Below, one piece after another: positions 1 to 6,212 of a stretch of DNA of 9,490 nt. A program made the translations under genes and the position numbers. How positions within the stretch are numbered: the stretch's first letter is position 1; each line of letters begins with the position of its first letter. Below the pieces are notes generated by a model, which saw only the letters and a program-made list of their open reading frames with translations, searched no databases and was not told where the DNA came from. The stretch covers positions 1 to 9,490 of the forward strand of contig JAISNG010000145.1 of the NCBI GenBank assembly GCA_031276365.1, read 5' to 3'. This DNA is from Campylobacteraceae bacterium. GTDB lineage: Bacteria > Campylobacterota > Campylobacteria > Campylobacterales > Campylobacteraceae.

Positions 1-623
1 GTGCGGCGGACGAGCTGCAAGCTTTGATAGAAAAAGAGGGCGGCAAAGCGGCGGTTATAGGGTTTGACACTACCGATGAAGAGGCGTTTATAAACGGCGT
101 CAAGACTATCATTGAGAGTGATGGGGAACTTTCGTATCTTGTCAATAATGCGGGCGTAACGAATGATAAATTGGCTCTTCGTATGAAAAAAGAGGATTTT
201 ACATCGGTGATTGATGTAAATTTGACTGGTGTATTTATAGGATGCAGAGAAGCTTTGAAGGTTATGAGCAAACAGCGTTTCGGAAGCGTTGTAAATATCG
301 CCTCCGTTGTCGGTGAAACGGGCAATGTTGGACAGGCAAATTATTCGGCAAGCAAAGGCGGCGTTATCGCCATGACAAAAACTTTTGCACAGGAAGCCTC
401 ATCCCGCAATGTACGTTTTAACTCTGTAACTCCAGGTTTTATCGCCACTGATATGACGGATAAATTAAGTGATGAGATAAAAGCCTCTTTTGTAGAAAAG
501 ATACCTCTTAAACGCTTCGGTCTGCCGAAAGATATTGCCAATGCCGCAGCGTTTTTGTTGAGCGATGAAGCGGCTTATATTACTGGAGAAACGCTAAAAG
601 TAAACGGCGGCATATACATGTAA
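1..623 (+). CDS. fabG: 3-oxoacyl-[acyl-carrier-protein] reductase, 5' end outside window
   Basis: NADPH-dependent reductase of the type II fatty-acid cycle, reducing 3-oxoacyl-ACP to 3-hydroxyacyl-ACP in the cytoplasm. The reading frame is open to the left edge (first full codon at base 3), so the gene is partial: 206 residues are visible against about 244-248 for the family. The missing 40 or so include the Rossmann TGxxxGIG cofactor motif. Visible short-chain dehydrogenase signatures, numbered from the first full codon, are NNAG (48-51), the catalytic Asn in DVNLTG (73), Ser in NIASVVG (101) and the YxxxK pair Tyr114/Lys118 in NYSASKGG, followed by PGFIATDMT. This full FabG-type set and the C-terminal GETLKVNGGIYM favour FabG over other short-chain dehydrogenases. 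An in-frame TTG at 24 is internal, not the start. The stop at 621-623 is followed at once by an inverted repeat, so fabG probably ends its transcript. Confidence 0.93.
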   Translation, partial: AADELQALIEKEGGKAAVIGFDTTDEEAFINGVKTIIESDGELSYLVNNAGVTNDKLALRMKKEDFTSVIDVNLTGVFIGCREALKVMSKQRFGSVVNIASVVGETGNVGQANYSASKGGVIAMTKTFAQEASSRNVRFNSVTPGFIATDMTDKLSDEIKASFVEKIPLKRFGLPKDIANAAAFLLSDEAAYITGETLKVNGGIYM

Positions 624-624
624 G

Positions 625-660
625 AATATTATGCGCTTTAAAAAGCGCATAATATTTTAA
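625..660 (+). terminator. Inverted repeat downstream of fabG, probable intrinsic terminator
   Basis: A perfect 14-15 base inverted repeat: 625-639 pairs with 642-656, with core GCGCTT/AAGCGC and AT-rich flanks. It starts one base after the fabG stop. The trailing U-run is short (TTTT at 654-658, interrupted at 659), so termination strength is uncertain. The symmetry means it could also act on leftward transcripts coming from the spacer. Confidence 0.65.
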
Positions 661-952
661 AACAAGAGTGATTAAAATCTATTGCTGTTTGTACAGTATC
701 AGTATTTTGTGAGCGATTTTGAAATCCATTTTGTTATTGTTGCAGTCATGTATATTTAAAAAATTTAAGTGATTTTTCTTGGCAAATATTATAAAGAGTG
801 TCAAATTTTTATTATGCCTTTTTTATTGCTCTATGCAAAACAAAGTCCGTAAACAACACAATTAGACCAAAAAATATATAATATTTTTAAGCATATCTAA
901 ATATATTATTACATGCAAAAAATAAACAAAAACACACCGATAAAAGCAAAAT
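657..952. other. AT-rich intergenic spacer, no gene recognised
   Basis: About 300 bases between the fabG terminator and the 3' end of the minus-strand ATPase gene. Both strands were read in all frames. Only open frames of roughly 25 codons or fewer occur, none with a Shine-Dalgarno sequence or a recognisable product. No tRNA fold was seen. Small structures present are a CAGTAT tandem pair (694-705), a short hairpin (683-688 with 693-698), an all-A/T palindrome (870-877 with 881-888), and a minus-strand TATAAT (788-793). The acpP gene that often follows fabG in bacteria is not here. Confidence 0.7.
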
Positions 953-2011
953 CTATCTCATTGCCCATTCCCAAAACGGAACAAGTTCGCATGTCAGTCC
1001 GTCGTCTTTGTATTTGCCTTTATTACCGAGCGTGATAACCTGCAGACTTGTTATACCGAGTGATTTTAACTCTTTTGAGAGTTTTTTAAATAGGCGGTTT
1101 ATGAGCTGCGGCTGCAAAAATGGTACGCAAAGTACGCCAAGAGAGTGTTTGGGCAGATAAAAATCAAGTGTCTGTGTATAAAAAATCTGCCGATTTTTTT
1201 TGACCAATTCGCAAAAGACAATATTTTGAAATTTAAATATGAAATCTTTCTCAAACGTAAGTATATTTTTAAGCGAAAAATCCGCAAAATAGAGCTTTTT
1301 TGCCGCTCCATGTTTATCAAATCGGCTGACAAGGTATATCAAATGTTCCTCTTCAAATTGGGCTGTTTTGGCGTAAATAGTGTCTTTTGAAAGCTTGATA
1401 TTTGGCTTTAAAAGCTCATAGAGTCTATGTATGCTAAGCGTTTGCGCTTGCAAAAGTGAGATATTTTTTAGTATCGCAAACGAATTTTTTGCGTATGTTT
1501 GAAGCGCTGTTTGCATCTGTTTTACATCTGCTCCGCCAAAAGCCATCTGCGGATATGTGCCGCTTTTTTCAAAAAGATTGAAAATACTCTCAATATTTTG
1601 ATGTTTTTTATCAAAGCTGAATGATACAAACTCTTCAAAATCCAAAAGCGGTACAAAAAGCTCGTCAAACCCGTCAATATCAAGTCTTTTAAGACTGCTT
1701 AGTATTATATTTTCAGCCTTTGGAATATCACATTGAAAATCAAAATGCTCCAAAACGACAACTTTAACGCCGTTTTTATCAATAAAACTTTGGAGCTGTT
1801 TTATCCTGTCAGCTTCCACTCTGATATCGGAAAAGTCAATATAGAGCAGCTCTTTTCGTGGAAATTTGTTCAAATAATCTACAATAATAGAACTTTTTCC
1901 GCTAAATCTCGGACCAAAAAGAGCCGTTTTTTTAGCTGTTATCTCATATTTGCGCGCTAATATTCCGCGTGTTTTGGGCGGATTGTCGTACAAAATCTCT
2001 AAAATATCCAT
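953..2011 (-). CDS. P-loop ATPase, AAA_14/DUF4143-like, with degenerate C-terminal nuclease-like domain
   Basis: Numbered from the chosen ATG at 2009-2011 (352 residues). Walker A is GPRFSGKSS (33-41), followed by LLYIDFSD and a Walker B-like VVVLEHFD (84-91). Then come a helical PLLDFEEF/SGTYPQMAF stretch, a helix-turn-helix-like segment (about 195-232, LSIHRLYELL then LSKDTIYAK), FADFSL, and a C-terminal part ending VPFWEW. That order matches the DUF4143-type ATPases of bacteria and archaea, usually annotated 'ATP-binding protein' and of unknown function. Two family motifs look altered: the usual LDEIQ is LEHFD, and the nuclease-like region (FYTQTLDFYL then VLCVPF) keeps an Asp but lacks an E-x-K pair. 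The ATG at 2105-2107 would add 32 residues, but it has no Shine-Dalgarno sequence and overlaps the rpsJ promoter. The chosen ATG has GGA (2020-2022) 8 bases upstream. No signal peptide was seen. Transcribed divergently from the ribosomal operon; role unknown. Confidence 0.75.
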   Translation of the reverse strand: MDILEILYDNPPKTRGILARKYEITAKKTALFGPRFSGKSSIIVDYLNKFPRKELLYIDFSDIRVEADRIKQLQSFIDKNGVKVVVLEHFDFQCDIPKAENIILSSLKRLDIDGFDELFVPLLDFEEFVSFSFDKKHQNIESIFNLFEKSGTYPQMAFGGADVKQMQTALQTYAKNSFAILKNISLLQAQTLSIHRLYELLKPNIKLSKDTIYAKTAQFEEEHLIYLVSRFDKHGAAKKLYFADFSLKNILTFEKDFIFKFQNIVFCELVKKNRQIFYTQTLDFYLPKHSLGVLCVPFLQPQLINRLFKKLSKELKSLGITSLQVITLGNKGKYKDDGLTCELVPFWEWAMR

Positions 2012-2069
2012 GCTATCATTCCATATTTTTAATGACTTTATTCCTTTTAAAAAGGAAAAAATATAGGAA

Positions 2070-2098
2070 ATTTTATCATAAAAATAGGCAAAAAGTAC
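2070..2098 (-). promoter_or_regulatory. Putative promoter of the divergent ATPase gene
   Basis: Read on the minus strand, a TAAAAT -10 element (2070-2075, inside GATAAAATT) is preceded by T-rich sequence with no clear -35. Campylobacterota sigma70 promoters often look like this. It would start transcription near 2063, giving a leader of about 50 bases before the ATG at 2011, and this agrees with the shorter gene start. Confidence 0.4.
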
Positions 2099-2106
2099 CA
2101 AAACCA

Positions 2107-2135
2107 TTGACTTTTAGAAAAAGTTTAAGTAAAAT
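2107..2135 (+). promoter_or_regulatory. Sigma70-type promoter of the S10-spc ribosomal operon
   Basis: TTGACT (2107-2112) is separated by exactly 17 bases from TAAAAT (2130-2135), a near-consensus housekeeping promoter pointing at rpsJ. Transcription should start around 2141-2143, leaving a leader of about 90 bases. No other comparable promoter was seen before rplF, so this one probably drives all 17 ribosomal genes in the window. Confidence 0.75.
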
Positions 2136-2141
2136 CACACT

Positions 2142-2232
2142 CCTTTTTAAGGTTATCAGCAAAACTTTTTATAGTGCAAGAAGCTCTTAAAGACAGTTTG
2201 GCGATAACAAGTTCTTTATTTGAGGGATTTTC
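2142..2232 (+). promoter_or_regulatory. rpsJ 5' leader with long irregular stem-loop
   Basis: The untranslated leader can fold as follows: 2152-2157 (GTTATC) pairs with 2203-2208 (GATAAC); A2158 bulges; 2159-2160 pair with 2201-2202; A2161 opposes G2200; 2162-2166 (AAACT) pairs with 2195-2199 (AGTTT). That gives 13 pairs with one bulge and one mismatch, and weaker pairs continue inward. A competing small hairpin, CCTT-TTT-AAGG (2142-2152), shares G2152. The Shine-Dalgarno sequence GAGGG (2222-2226) lies outside both. E. coli S10 mRNA is controlled by L4 binding its leader; a similar role here is inference. Confidence 0.5.
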
Positions 2233-2544
2233 ATGGAAAAGATTCGTCTTAAGCTCAAAGCTTATGATCACAGAGTGTTAGACCGTTCAGTTGCTTCGAT
2301 AGTAGAAGCCGTAAAGCGTACAGGCGCTGAGATAAAGGGTCCCATTCCGATGCCTACAAAAATTAAGCGCTACACAGTGCTTAGGTCTCCTCACATCAAC
2401 AAAGATTCACGCGAACAGTTCGAGATAAGAATTCATACAAGAATGATAGATATCGTTGCAGCTACGACTGATACGGTTGATTCGCTTATGAAGCTTGACT
2501 TGGCTCCTGAAGTCAATGTTGAAGTTAGAGCGATGGGCAATTAG
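2233..2544 (+). CDS. rpsJ: 30S ribosomal protein S10 (uS10)
   Basis: First gene of the operon, coding for a small-subunit head protein that also serves as NusE, the partner of NusB in transcription antitermination. The product is 103 residues, the same length as in E. coli. It starts MEKIRLKLKAYDHRVLD and has the conserved KGPIPMPTKIKRYTV (about 35-49) and HINKDSREQFEIRIH (54-68) segments, which form the long loop that enters the 30S head. The start at 2233 has GAGGG at 2222-2226, six bases upstream. The gene follows the leader and promoter at 2107-2232 and is separated from rplC by 14 bases. Nothing in the protein is unusual. Confidence 0.98.
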   Translation: MEKIRLKLKAYDHRVLDRSVASIVEAVKRTGAEIKGPIPMPTKIKRYTVLRSPHINKDSREQFEIRIHTRMIDIVAATTDTVDSLMKLDLAPEVNVEVRAMGN

Positions 2545-2558
2545 TTTAAGGATATTAA

Positions 2559-3140
2559 ATGGAATTTATAGTAGAAAAAATTGGAATGAGCAGAACGATA
2601 GCAGCTCAAAGCACACCTGTTACTCTGCTTCGCGTCTTAAAGGTTAAAGTCTGCACCTTAAATGAAAACAGCAGTGCGGTTGTGGCTTACAGCGACGGCA
2701 AAAGCACAAATAAAGCAGTTGCTGGACAGCAGAAAAAATTTGGATTAAGCGCGGAGTTTAACCGCTTTGCAACACTTGAAAAAGTTGCAAACACGGAAAC
2801 GGGCGATTTGGATGTTTCATCTTTAGAGAATGCAAAAGTTATTCAAATCACCTTCAAAAGCAAAGGCAGAGGCTTCAGCGGCTTGATTAAACGTCATGGA
2901 TTTGCTGGCGGACCTGCGGCGCACGGAAGCAGATTTCACAGAACATCAGGTTCTATCGGTAACCGCGAATGGCCTGGACGCGTTCAAAAAGGACGCAAGA
3001 TGGCAGGGCATTACGGCAATGAGAATGTAAGCGTTAAAAATGATTTCGTTTCGTTTGATGCTTCAAGCGGCGTTTTGGTAGTAAAAGGTTCGGTTTCGGG
3101 CGCAAACGGAGCGCTTGGACGAGTAAGGATTGTTAAATGA
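2559..3140 (+). CDS. rplC: 50S ribosomal protein L3 (uL3)
   Basis: Early-assembling large-subunit protein that binds 23S rRNA and sends an extended loop towards the peptidyl transferase centre. The product is 193 residues, against 209 in E. coli. Recognisable parts are the N-terminal IVEKIGMSR, SKGRGFSGLIKRHGF (101-115), the HRTSGSIGNREWPGRV loop (127-142) and KMAGHYGNE (147-155). The residue matching E. coli Gln150, which PrmB methylates, appears to be Glu137 here. The start has AAGGAT (about 2547-2553) upstream. The stop overlaps the rplD start in an ATGA quadruplet (3137-3140), so translation of L3 and L4 is probably coupled. Confidence 0.98.
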   Translation: MEFIVEKIGMSRTIAAQSTPVTLLRVLKVKVCTLNENSSAVVAYSDGKSTNKAVAGQQKKFGLSAEFNRFATLEKVANTETGDLDVSSLENAKVIQITFKSKGRGFSGLIKRHGFAGGPAAHGSRFHRTSGSIGNREWPGRVQKGRKMAGHYGNENVSVKNDFVSFDASSGVLVVKGSVSGANGALGRVRIVK

Positions 3141-3763
3141 GTAAAAACAGTATAAAAGCAATTGTTTTAGATGACAAGCTTCAAAAAAAAGGTGATTTTG
3201 ATTTGCCGCAAGATTATGCGCAGATAAACTCCCACAATCTTTATCTTTATACAAAATCCTATTTGGCGGCTTTGAGAGAAAACGTTGCGCATACGAAGAA
3301 CAAAGGTTCCGTAAGCGGCGGCGGTAAAAAGCCATGGAGCCAAAAAGGCAGAGGCGGAGCGAGAGCAGGAAGCTCAAGGTCATCCGTATGGGTAGGCGGC
3401 GGTTCGGCATTTGGACCCAGAGGCAACAGAAATTATGATTTGAAAGTCAATAAAAAGCAGAAAAAACTTGCACTTCAATATGCGCTTTTTGAAAAGGCAA
3501 AAGCAAATGCGCTTTTTGTAGTAGATACGCTGGAGATTGCTTCCGGCAAGACAAAAGAGGCTGCAGCCGTTATCAAAAGCCTGAATGCGAGAGATACTCT
3601 TGTCGTGAAAGATTTGATTGATGAAAAGACATTTTTGGCGTTTAGAAACATCAATAATGCATATTTGGTAGAGGCAAGCGAACTAAACGCTTATGTAGCA
3701 GCGGCATTTCGTGCGGTTATAATAGAAAAATCCGTATTGGAAAATATAATAAAAGAGGGCTAA
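3137..3763 (+). CDS. rplD: 50S ribosomal protein L4 (uL4)
   Basis: Large-subunit protein lining the nascent-peptide exit tunnel; in E. coli it also represses its own operon. The product is 208 residues (201 in E. coli). The tunnel loop is intact: GSVSGGGKKPWSQKGRGGAR (57-76), then SVWVGGGSAFGPR and the conserved KVNKKQKKLAL (103-113). Lys70 in SQKG matches E. coli Lys63, a site of macrolide-resistance mutation, and is wild type. The start overlaps the end of rplC by four bases, with AAGGAT at 3125-3130 as ribosome binding site. Only one base separates it from rplW. L4 is the natural candidate to bind the leader described at 2142-2232, but nothing here proves it. Confidence 0.98.
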   Translation: MSKNSIKAIVLDDKLQKKGDFDLPQDYAQINSHNLYLYTKSYLAALRENVAHTKNKGSVSGGGKKPWSQKGRGGARAGSSRSSVWVGGGSAFGPRGNRNYDLKVNKKQKKLALQYALFEKAKANALFVVDTLEIASGKTKEAAAVIKSLNARDTLVVKDLIDEKTFLAFRNINNAYLVEASELNAYVAAAFRAVIIEKSVLENIIKEG

Positions 3764-3764
3764 A

Positions 3765-4046
3765 ATGGCAGATATTACCGACATAAAAGCGATACTCTAT
3801 ACCGAAAAAAGTTTAAGTCTGCAAGAAGACGGAACGGTCGTTATCCAGACATCCGTCAAAATGACAAAAAACGGACTTAAAGAGGTTTTGAAAAACTATT
3901 TTGGCTTTTCACCCTTGAAGATAAACTCACTTCGGGTAAATGGTAAAACAAAAAGATTTCGCGGACGCATTGGAACAAGAAATGATTATAAAAAATTCTA
4001 TGTTAAGCTGCCTGAAGGCGCTAAATTAGAAAACGTGGAGGCGTAA
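3765..4046 (+). CDS. rplW: 50S ribosomal protein L23 (uL23)
   Basis: Large-subunit protein at the tunnel exit, where trigger factor and the signal recognition particle dock. The product is 93 residues (100 in E. coli). It starts MADITDIKAILYTEKSL, a form typical of Campylobacterota, and has VVIQTSVKMTKNGLKEVLKN (25-44), followed by the basic loop GKTKRFRGRIGTRNDYKKFYV (about 60-80). AGAGGG (3754-3759), inside the end of rplD, serves as ribosome binding site. One base separates the stop from the rplB start. The protein looks complete and ordinary. Confidence 0.98.
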   Translation: MADITDIKAILYTEKSLSLQEDGTVVIQTSVKMTKNGLKEVLKNYFGFSPLKINSLRVNGKTKRFRGRIGTRNDYKKFYVKLPEGAKLENVEA

Positions 4047-4047
4047 T

Positions 4048-4878
4048 ATGGCAATTAAAACATACAAACCCTATACCCCGAGCCGCCGTTTTTTGACAGG
4101 GCTTAGCAACAAAGATATTACGGCAAAACCAAGTGTTGCTTCACTGCTTGTGAAACTTCCAGTAACAGCAGGAAGAAACAGTTACGGACGCATCACCTCA
4201 AGACATAAAGAGGGCGGAGCGAAGAAGTTTTACAGAATTATAGACTTTAAAAGGTCAAAATTCGGCGTAGAGGGCAAAGTTGAGGCTATAGAGTATGACC
4301 CTAACAGAAACTGCCGCATAGCATTGATAGTCTATAAAGACGGCGACAAGAGATATATCCTTCAGCCATCAGGTCTTAAAGTAGGAGATGCGGTAGCATC
4401 TGCCGAGGAAGGACTTGATATCAAACCTGGAAATGCTATGAAGCTGAAAGCCATACCAATAGGTACCATCATTCACAATATAGAGTTAAAACCAGGTCAT
4501 GGCGGACAGATAGCAAGAAGCGCCGGCGGTTACGCTCAACTTATGGGCAAAGAGAACAAATATGTTATCTTAAGACTTCCAAGCGGCGAAATGAGACAGG
4601 TTTTGGGCGAGTGCATGGCAACCGTTGGTGTGATAGGCAACGAAGATTGGTCAAATGTTACAATCGGCAAAGCGGGACGCAACAGATATTTTGGTGTAAG
4701 GCCTCAAACAAGAGGCTCCGCGATGAACCCTGTTGATCACCCGCACGGCGGAGGCGAAGGTAAGAAAAATTCAGGACGCCACCCTGTTACTCCTTGGGGT
4801 AAACCTACCAAGGGTGCGAAAACTCGCAAGAAAAAAGCGAGCGATAAACTGATTATTTCCAGAAGAAAAGGAAAATAG
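4048..4878 (+). CDS. rplB: 50S ribosomal protein L2 (uL2)
   Basis: Largest protein in the cluster at 276 residues (273 in E. coli). It bridges 23S rRNA near the peptidyl transferase centre and supports subunit joining. Conserved parts are GRNSYGRITSRHKEGG (42-57), the OB-fold and SH3-like core, LKPGHGGQIARSAGGYAQL (147-165), LPSGEMRQV (177-185) and AMNPVDHPHGGGEG (225-238). The DHPH motif (230-233) matches E. coli Asp228/His229/His231, residues implicated in L2 function, and is intact. The tail is rich in Lys and Arg. A strong GGAGG (4037-4041) lies six bases before the ATG. Gaps are one base to rplW and two to rpsS. Confidence 0.99.
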   Translation: MAIKTYKPYTPSRRFLTGLSNKDITAKPSVASLLVKLPVTAGRNSYGRITSRHKEGGAKKFYRIIDFKRSKFGVEGKVEAIEYDPNRNCRIALIVYKDGDKRYILQPSGLKVGDAVASAEEGLDIKPGNAMKLKAIPIGTIIHNIELKPGHGGQIARSAGGYAQLMGKENKYVILRLPSGEMRQVLGECMATVGVIGNEDWSNVTIGKAGRNRYFGVRPQTRGSAMNPVDHPHGGGEGKKNSGRHPVTPWGKPTKGAKTRKKKASDKLIISRRKGK

Positions 4879-4880
4879 CG

Positions 4881-5162
4881 ATGGCAAGATCACTTAAAAA
4901 AGGACCTTTTGTAGATGCTCATCTTGCAAAGAAAGTAACAGCTGCAAAATCGTCCAACGACAATAAACCAATAAAGACATGGTCAAGAAGAAGCACGATT
5001 GTTCCAGAAATGATTGGGCTGACTTTCAATATTCATAACGGCAAAACATTCATACCTCTTTATATTACCGAAAATCACATCGGCTATAAATTGGGCGAGT
5101 TTGCTCCAACGCGCACTTTCAAGGGACATAAAGGTTCCGTGCAGAAAAAAATCGGCAAGTAA
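4881..5162 (+). CDS. rpsS: 30S ribosomal protein S19 (uS19)
   Basis: Head protein of the small subunit that contacts S13 and takes part in the bridge to the large subunit. The product is 93 residues, close to the E. coli 92. It begins with the classic MARSLKKGPFVDAHL and keeps TWSRRSTIVPEMIG (33-46), the GEFAPTRTFKGH motif (72-83) and a basic C-terminus. The start has AAGGA (4868-4872) eight bases upstream, within the last codons of rplB, and only two bases separate the genes. Nine bases separate it from rplV. Confidence 0.99.
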   Translation: MARSLKKGPFVDAHLAKKVTAAKSSNDNKPIKTWSRRSTIVPEMIGLTFNIHNGKTFIPLYITENHIGYKLGEFAPTRTFKGHKGSVQKKIGK

Positions 5163-5171
5163 GGATAGATA

Positions 5172-5501
5172 ATGAGTAATGCAATATTAAAATTTATCCG
5201 CGTATCGCCGACAAAAGCGCGTTTGATAGCAAAAGAGGTACAAGGCATGAATGCCGAGCTTGCACTTGCTGCTCTTGAATTTACGCCAAATAAAGGCGCT
5301 AAAATTATCTCTAAGGTTATTGCTTCTGCTGTTTCAAACGGCGGATTTGAGCCAAACGAGGTTGTCGTCTCTTCATGCAGAGTTGATGCAGGTCCGGTGT
5401 TAAAACGCTTTATGCCGCGCGCACGCGGAAGCGCTTCACACATTCGCAAACCTACAGCTCATATATTTGTAGAAGTAAGCAAAACAAAGAAGGAAGATTA
5501 A
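5172..5501 (+). CDS. rplV: 50S ribosomal protein L22 (uL22)
   Basis: Large-subunit protein whose long beta-hairpin lines the exit tunnel opposite L4. The product is 109 residues (110 in E. coli). It has the N-terminal IRVSPTKARLIAKEV (9-23), a helical ALAALEFTPNKGAKII (31-46), and the hairpin around VDAGPVLKRFMPRARG (71-86), which is full length. Resistance-type deletions known from E. coli near Met82-Arg84 are absent. The start at 5172 has AAGGAT (5161-5166) overlapping the rpsS stop, five bases upstream. The stop is one base from rpsC. Confidence 0.98.
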   Translation: MSNAILKFIRVSPTKARLIAKEVQGMNAELALAALEFTPNKGAKIISKVIASAVSNGGFEPNEVVVSSCRVDAGPVLKRFMPRARGSASHIRKPTAHIFVEVSKTKKED

Positions 5502-5502
5502 T

Positions 5503-6210
5503 ATGGGTCAAAAAGTAAATCCGATTGGTCTAAGACTTGGAATTAACAGAAATTGGGAATCAAGATGGTTTCCTGGCAAGCAGGTACTCGCTTCAAATAT
5601 AAGCGAAGATTACAAGATAAGAAAATTTTTGAAAAAAGAGCTTTTTTACGCAGGCGTGAGCCAGATATTGATAGAGCGAACGGCTAAAAAACTGAGAGTA
5701 ACAGTTGTAGCGGCACGTCCTGGTATCATTATCGGCAAAAAAGGCTCCGATATAGAAAAACTCAAAGACAAACTTCAAAAGCTTGCCGATAAAGAGGTGA
5801 ATGTAAATATTAAAGAAGAGAGGCGTCCTCAAGCGTCCGCTCAACTTGCCGCAGAAAATGTAGCTATGCAGCTTGAACGCCGCGTAGCATTCCGCCGTGC
5901 GATGAAAAAAGTTATCCAAGGCGCTCAAAAATCAGGCGCAAAAGGTATCAAAATCTGCGTTGCAGGTCGTCTTGGCGGAGCAGAAATGGCAAGAACAGAG
6001 TGGTATCTTGAGGGAAGAGTTCCTTTGCATACGCTAAGAGCCAAAATTGATTATGGTTTTGCTGAGGCTTACACGACATACGGAATTATCGGCGTTAAAG
6101 TCTGGATATTCAAAGGCGAAGTTCTCCAAAAGGGAATCCAAGTAGAGAAAACAGTTGAAGAGCCGAGAAAACCTAAAATTCCGCGAGCAAAAAAAGAGAG
6201 GGGTAATTAA
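5503..6210 (+). CDS. rpsC: 30S ribosomal protein S3 (uS3)
   Basis: Small-subunit head protein at the mRNA entry channel, with helicase-related function at that site. The product is 235 residues (233 in E. coli). It begins MGQKVNPIGLRLG and has a KH-type RNA-binding domain with the loop IIIGKKGSDIEKL (75-87, GxxG at 78-81). The C-terminal domain includes GAKGIKICVAGRLGGAEMAR and the HTLRAKIDYGFAEA region. The tail is basic, rich in Lys, Arg and Pro. The ribosome binding site AAGGAAG (5490-5496) sits in the last codons of rplV. Two bases separate it from rplP. Confidence 0.99.
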   Translation: MGQKVNPIGLRLGINRNWESRWFPGKQVLASNISEDYKIRKFLKKELFYAGVSQILIERTAKKLRVTVVAARPGIIIGKKGSDIEKLKDKLQKLADKEVNVNIKEERRPQASAQLAAENVAMQLERRVAFRRAMKKVIQGAQKSGAKGIKICVAGRLGGAEMARTEWYLEGRVPLHTLRAKIDYGFAEAYTTYGIIGVKVWIFKGEVLQKGIQVEKTVEEPRKPKIPRAKKERGN

Positions 6211-6212
6211 TC

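Noticed and set aside
24..26. TTG as the start of fabG
   Set aside because: The frame is open upstream to the window edge and the upstream codons (AADELQA) continue a FabG-like helix; the usual FabG length requires about 40 more residues.
788..804. TTGACA and TATAAT on the minus strand as a consensus promoter
   Set aside because: Only five bases separate the two hexamers, far from the 17 needed; the TATAAT alone is kept as a weak candidate.
870..888. All-A/T palindrome as terminator of the ATPase gene
   Set aside because: Eight A-T pairs with no G-C core would be unstable; expected by chance in such AT-rich DNA.
1145..1390. 81-codon plus-strand open frame inside the ATPase gene
   Set aside because: Lys/Phe/Ile-rich shadow of the AT-rich minus-strand gene; no ribosome binding site or domain.
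3063..3410. 115-codon minus-strand open frame over rplC and rplD
   Set aside because: Antisense shadow of two certain ribosomal genes with unlikely composition.
5084..5449. 121-codon minus-strand open frame over rpsS and rplV
   Set aside because: Antisense shadow; both genes on the plus strand are certain.
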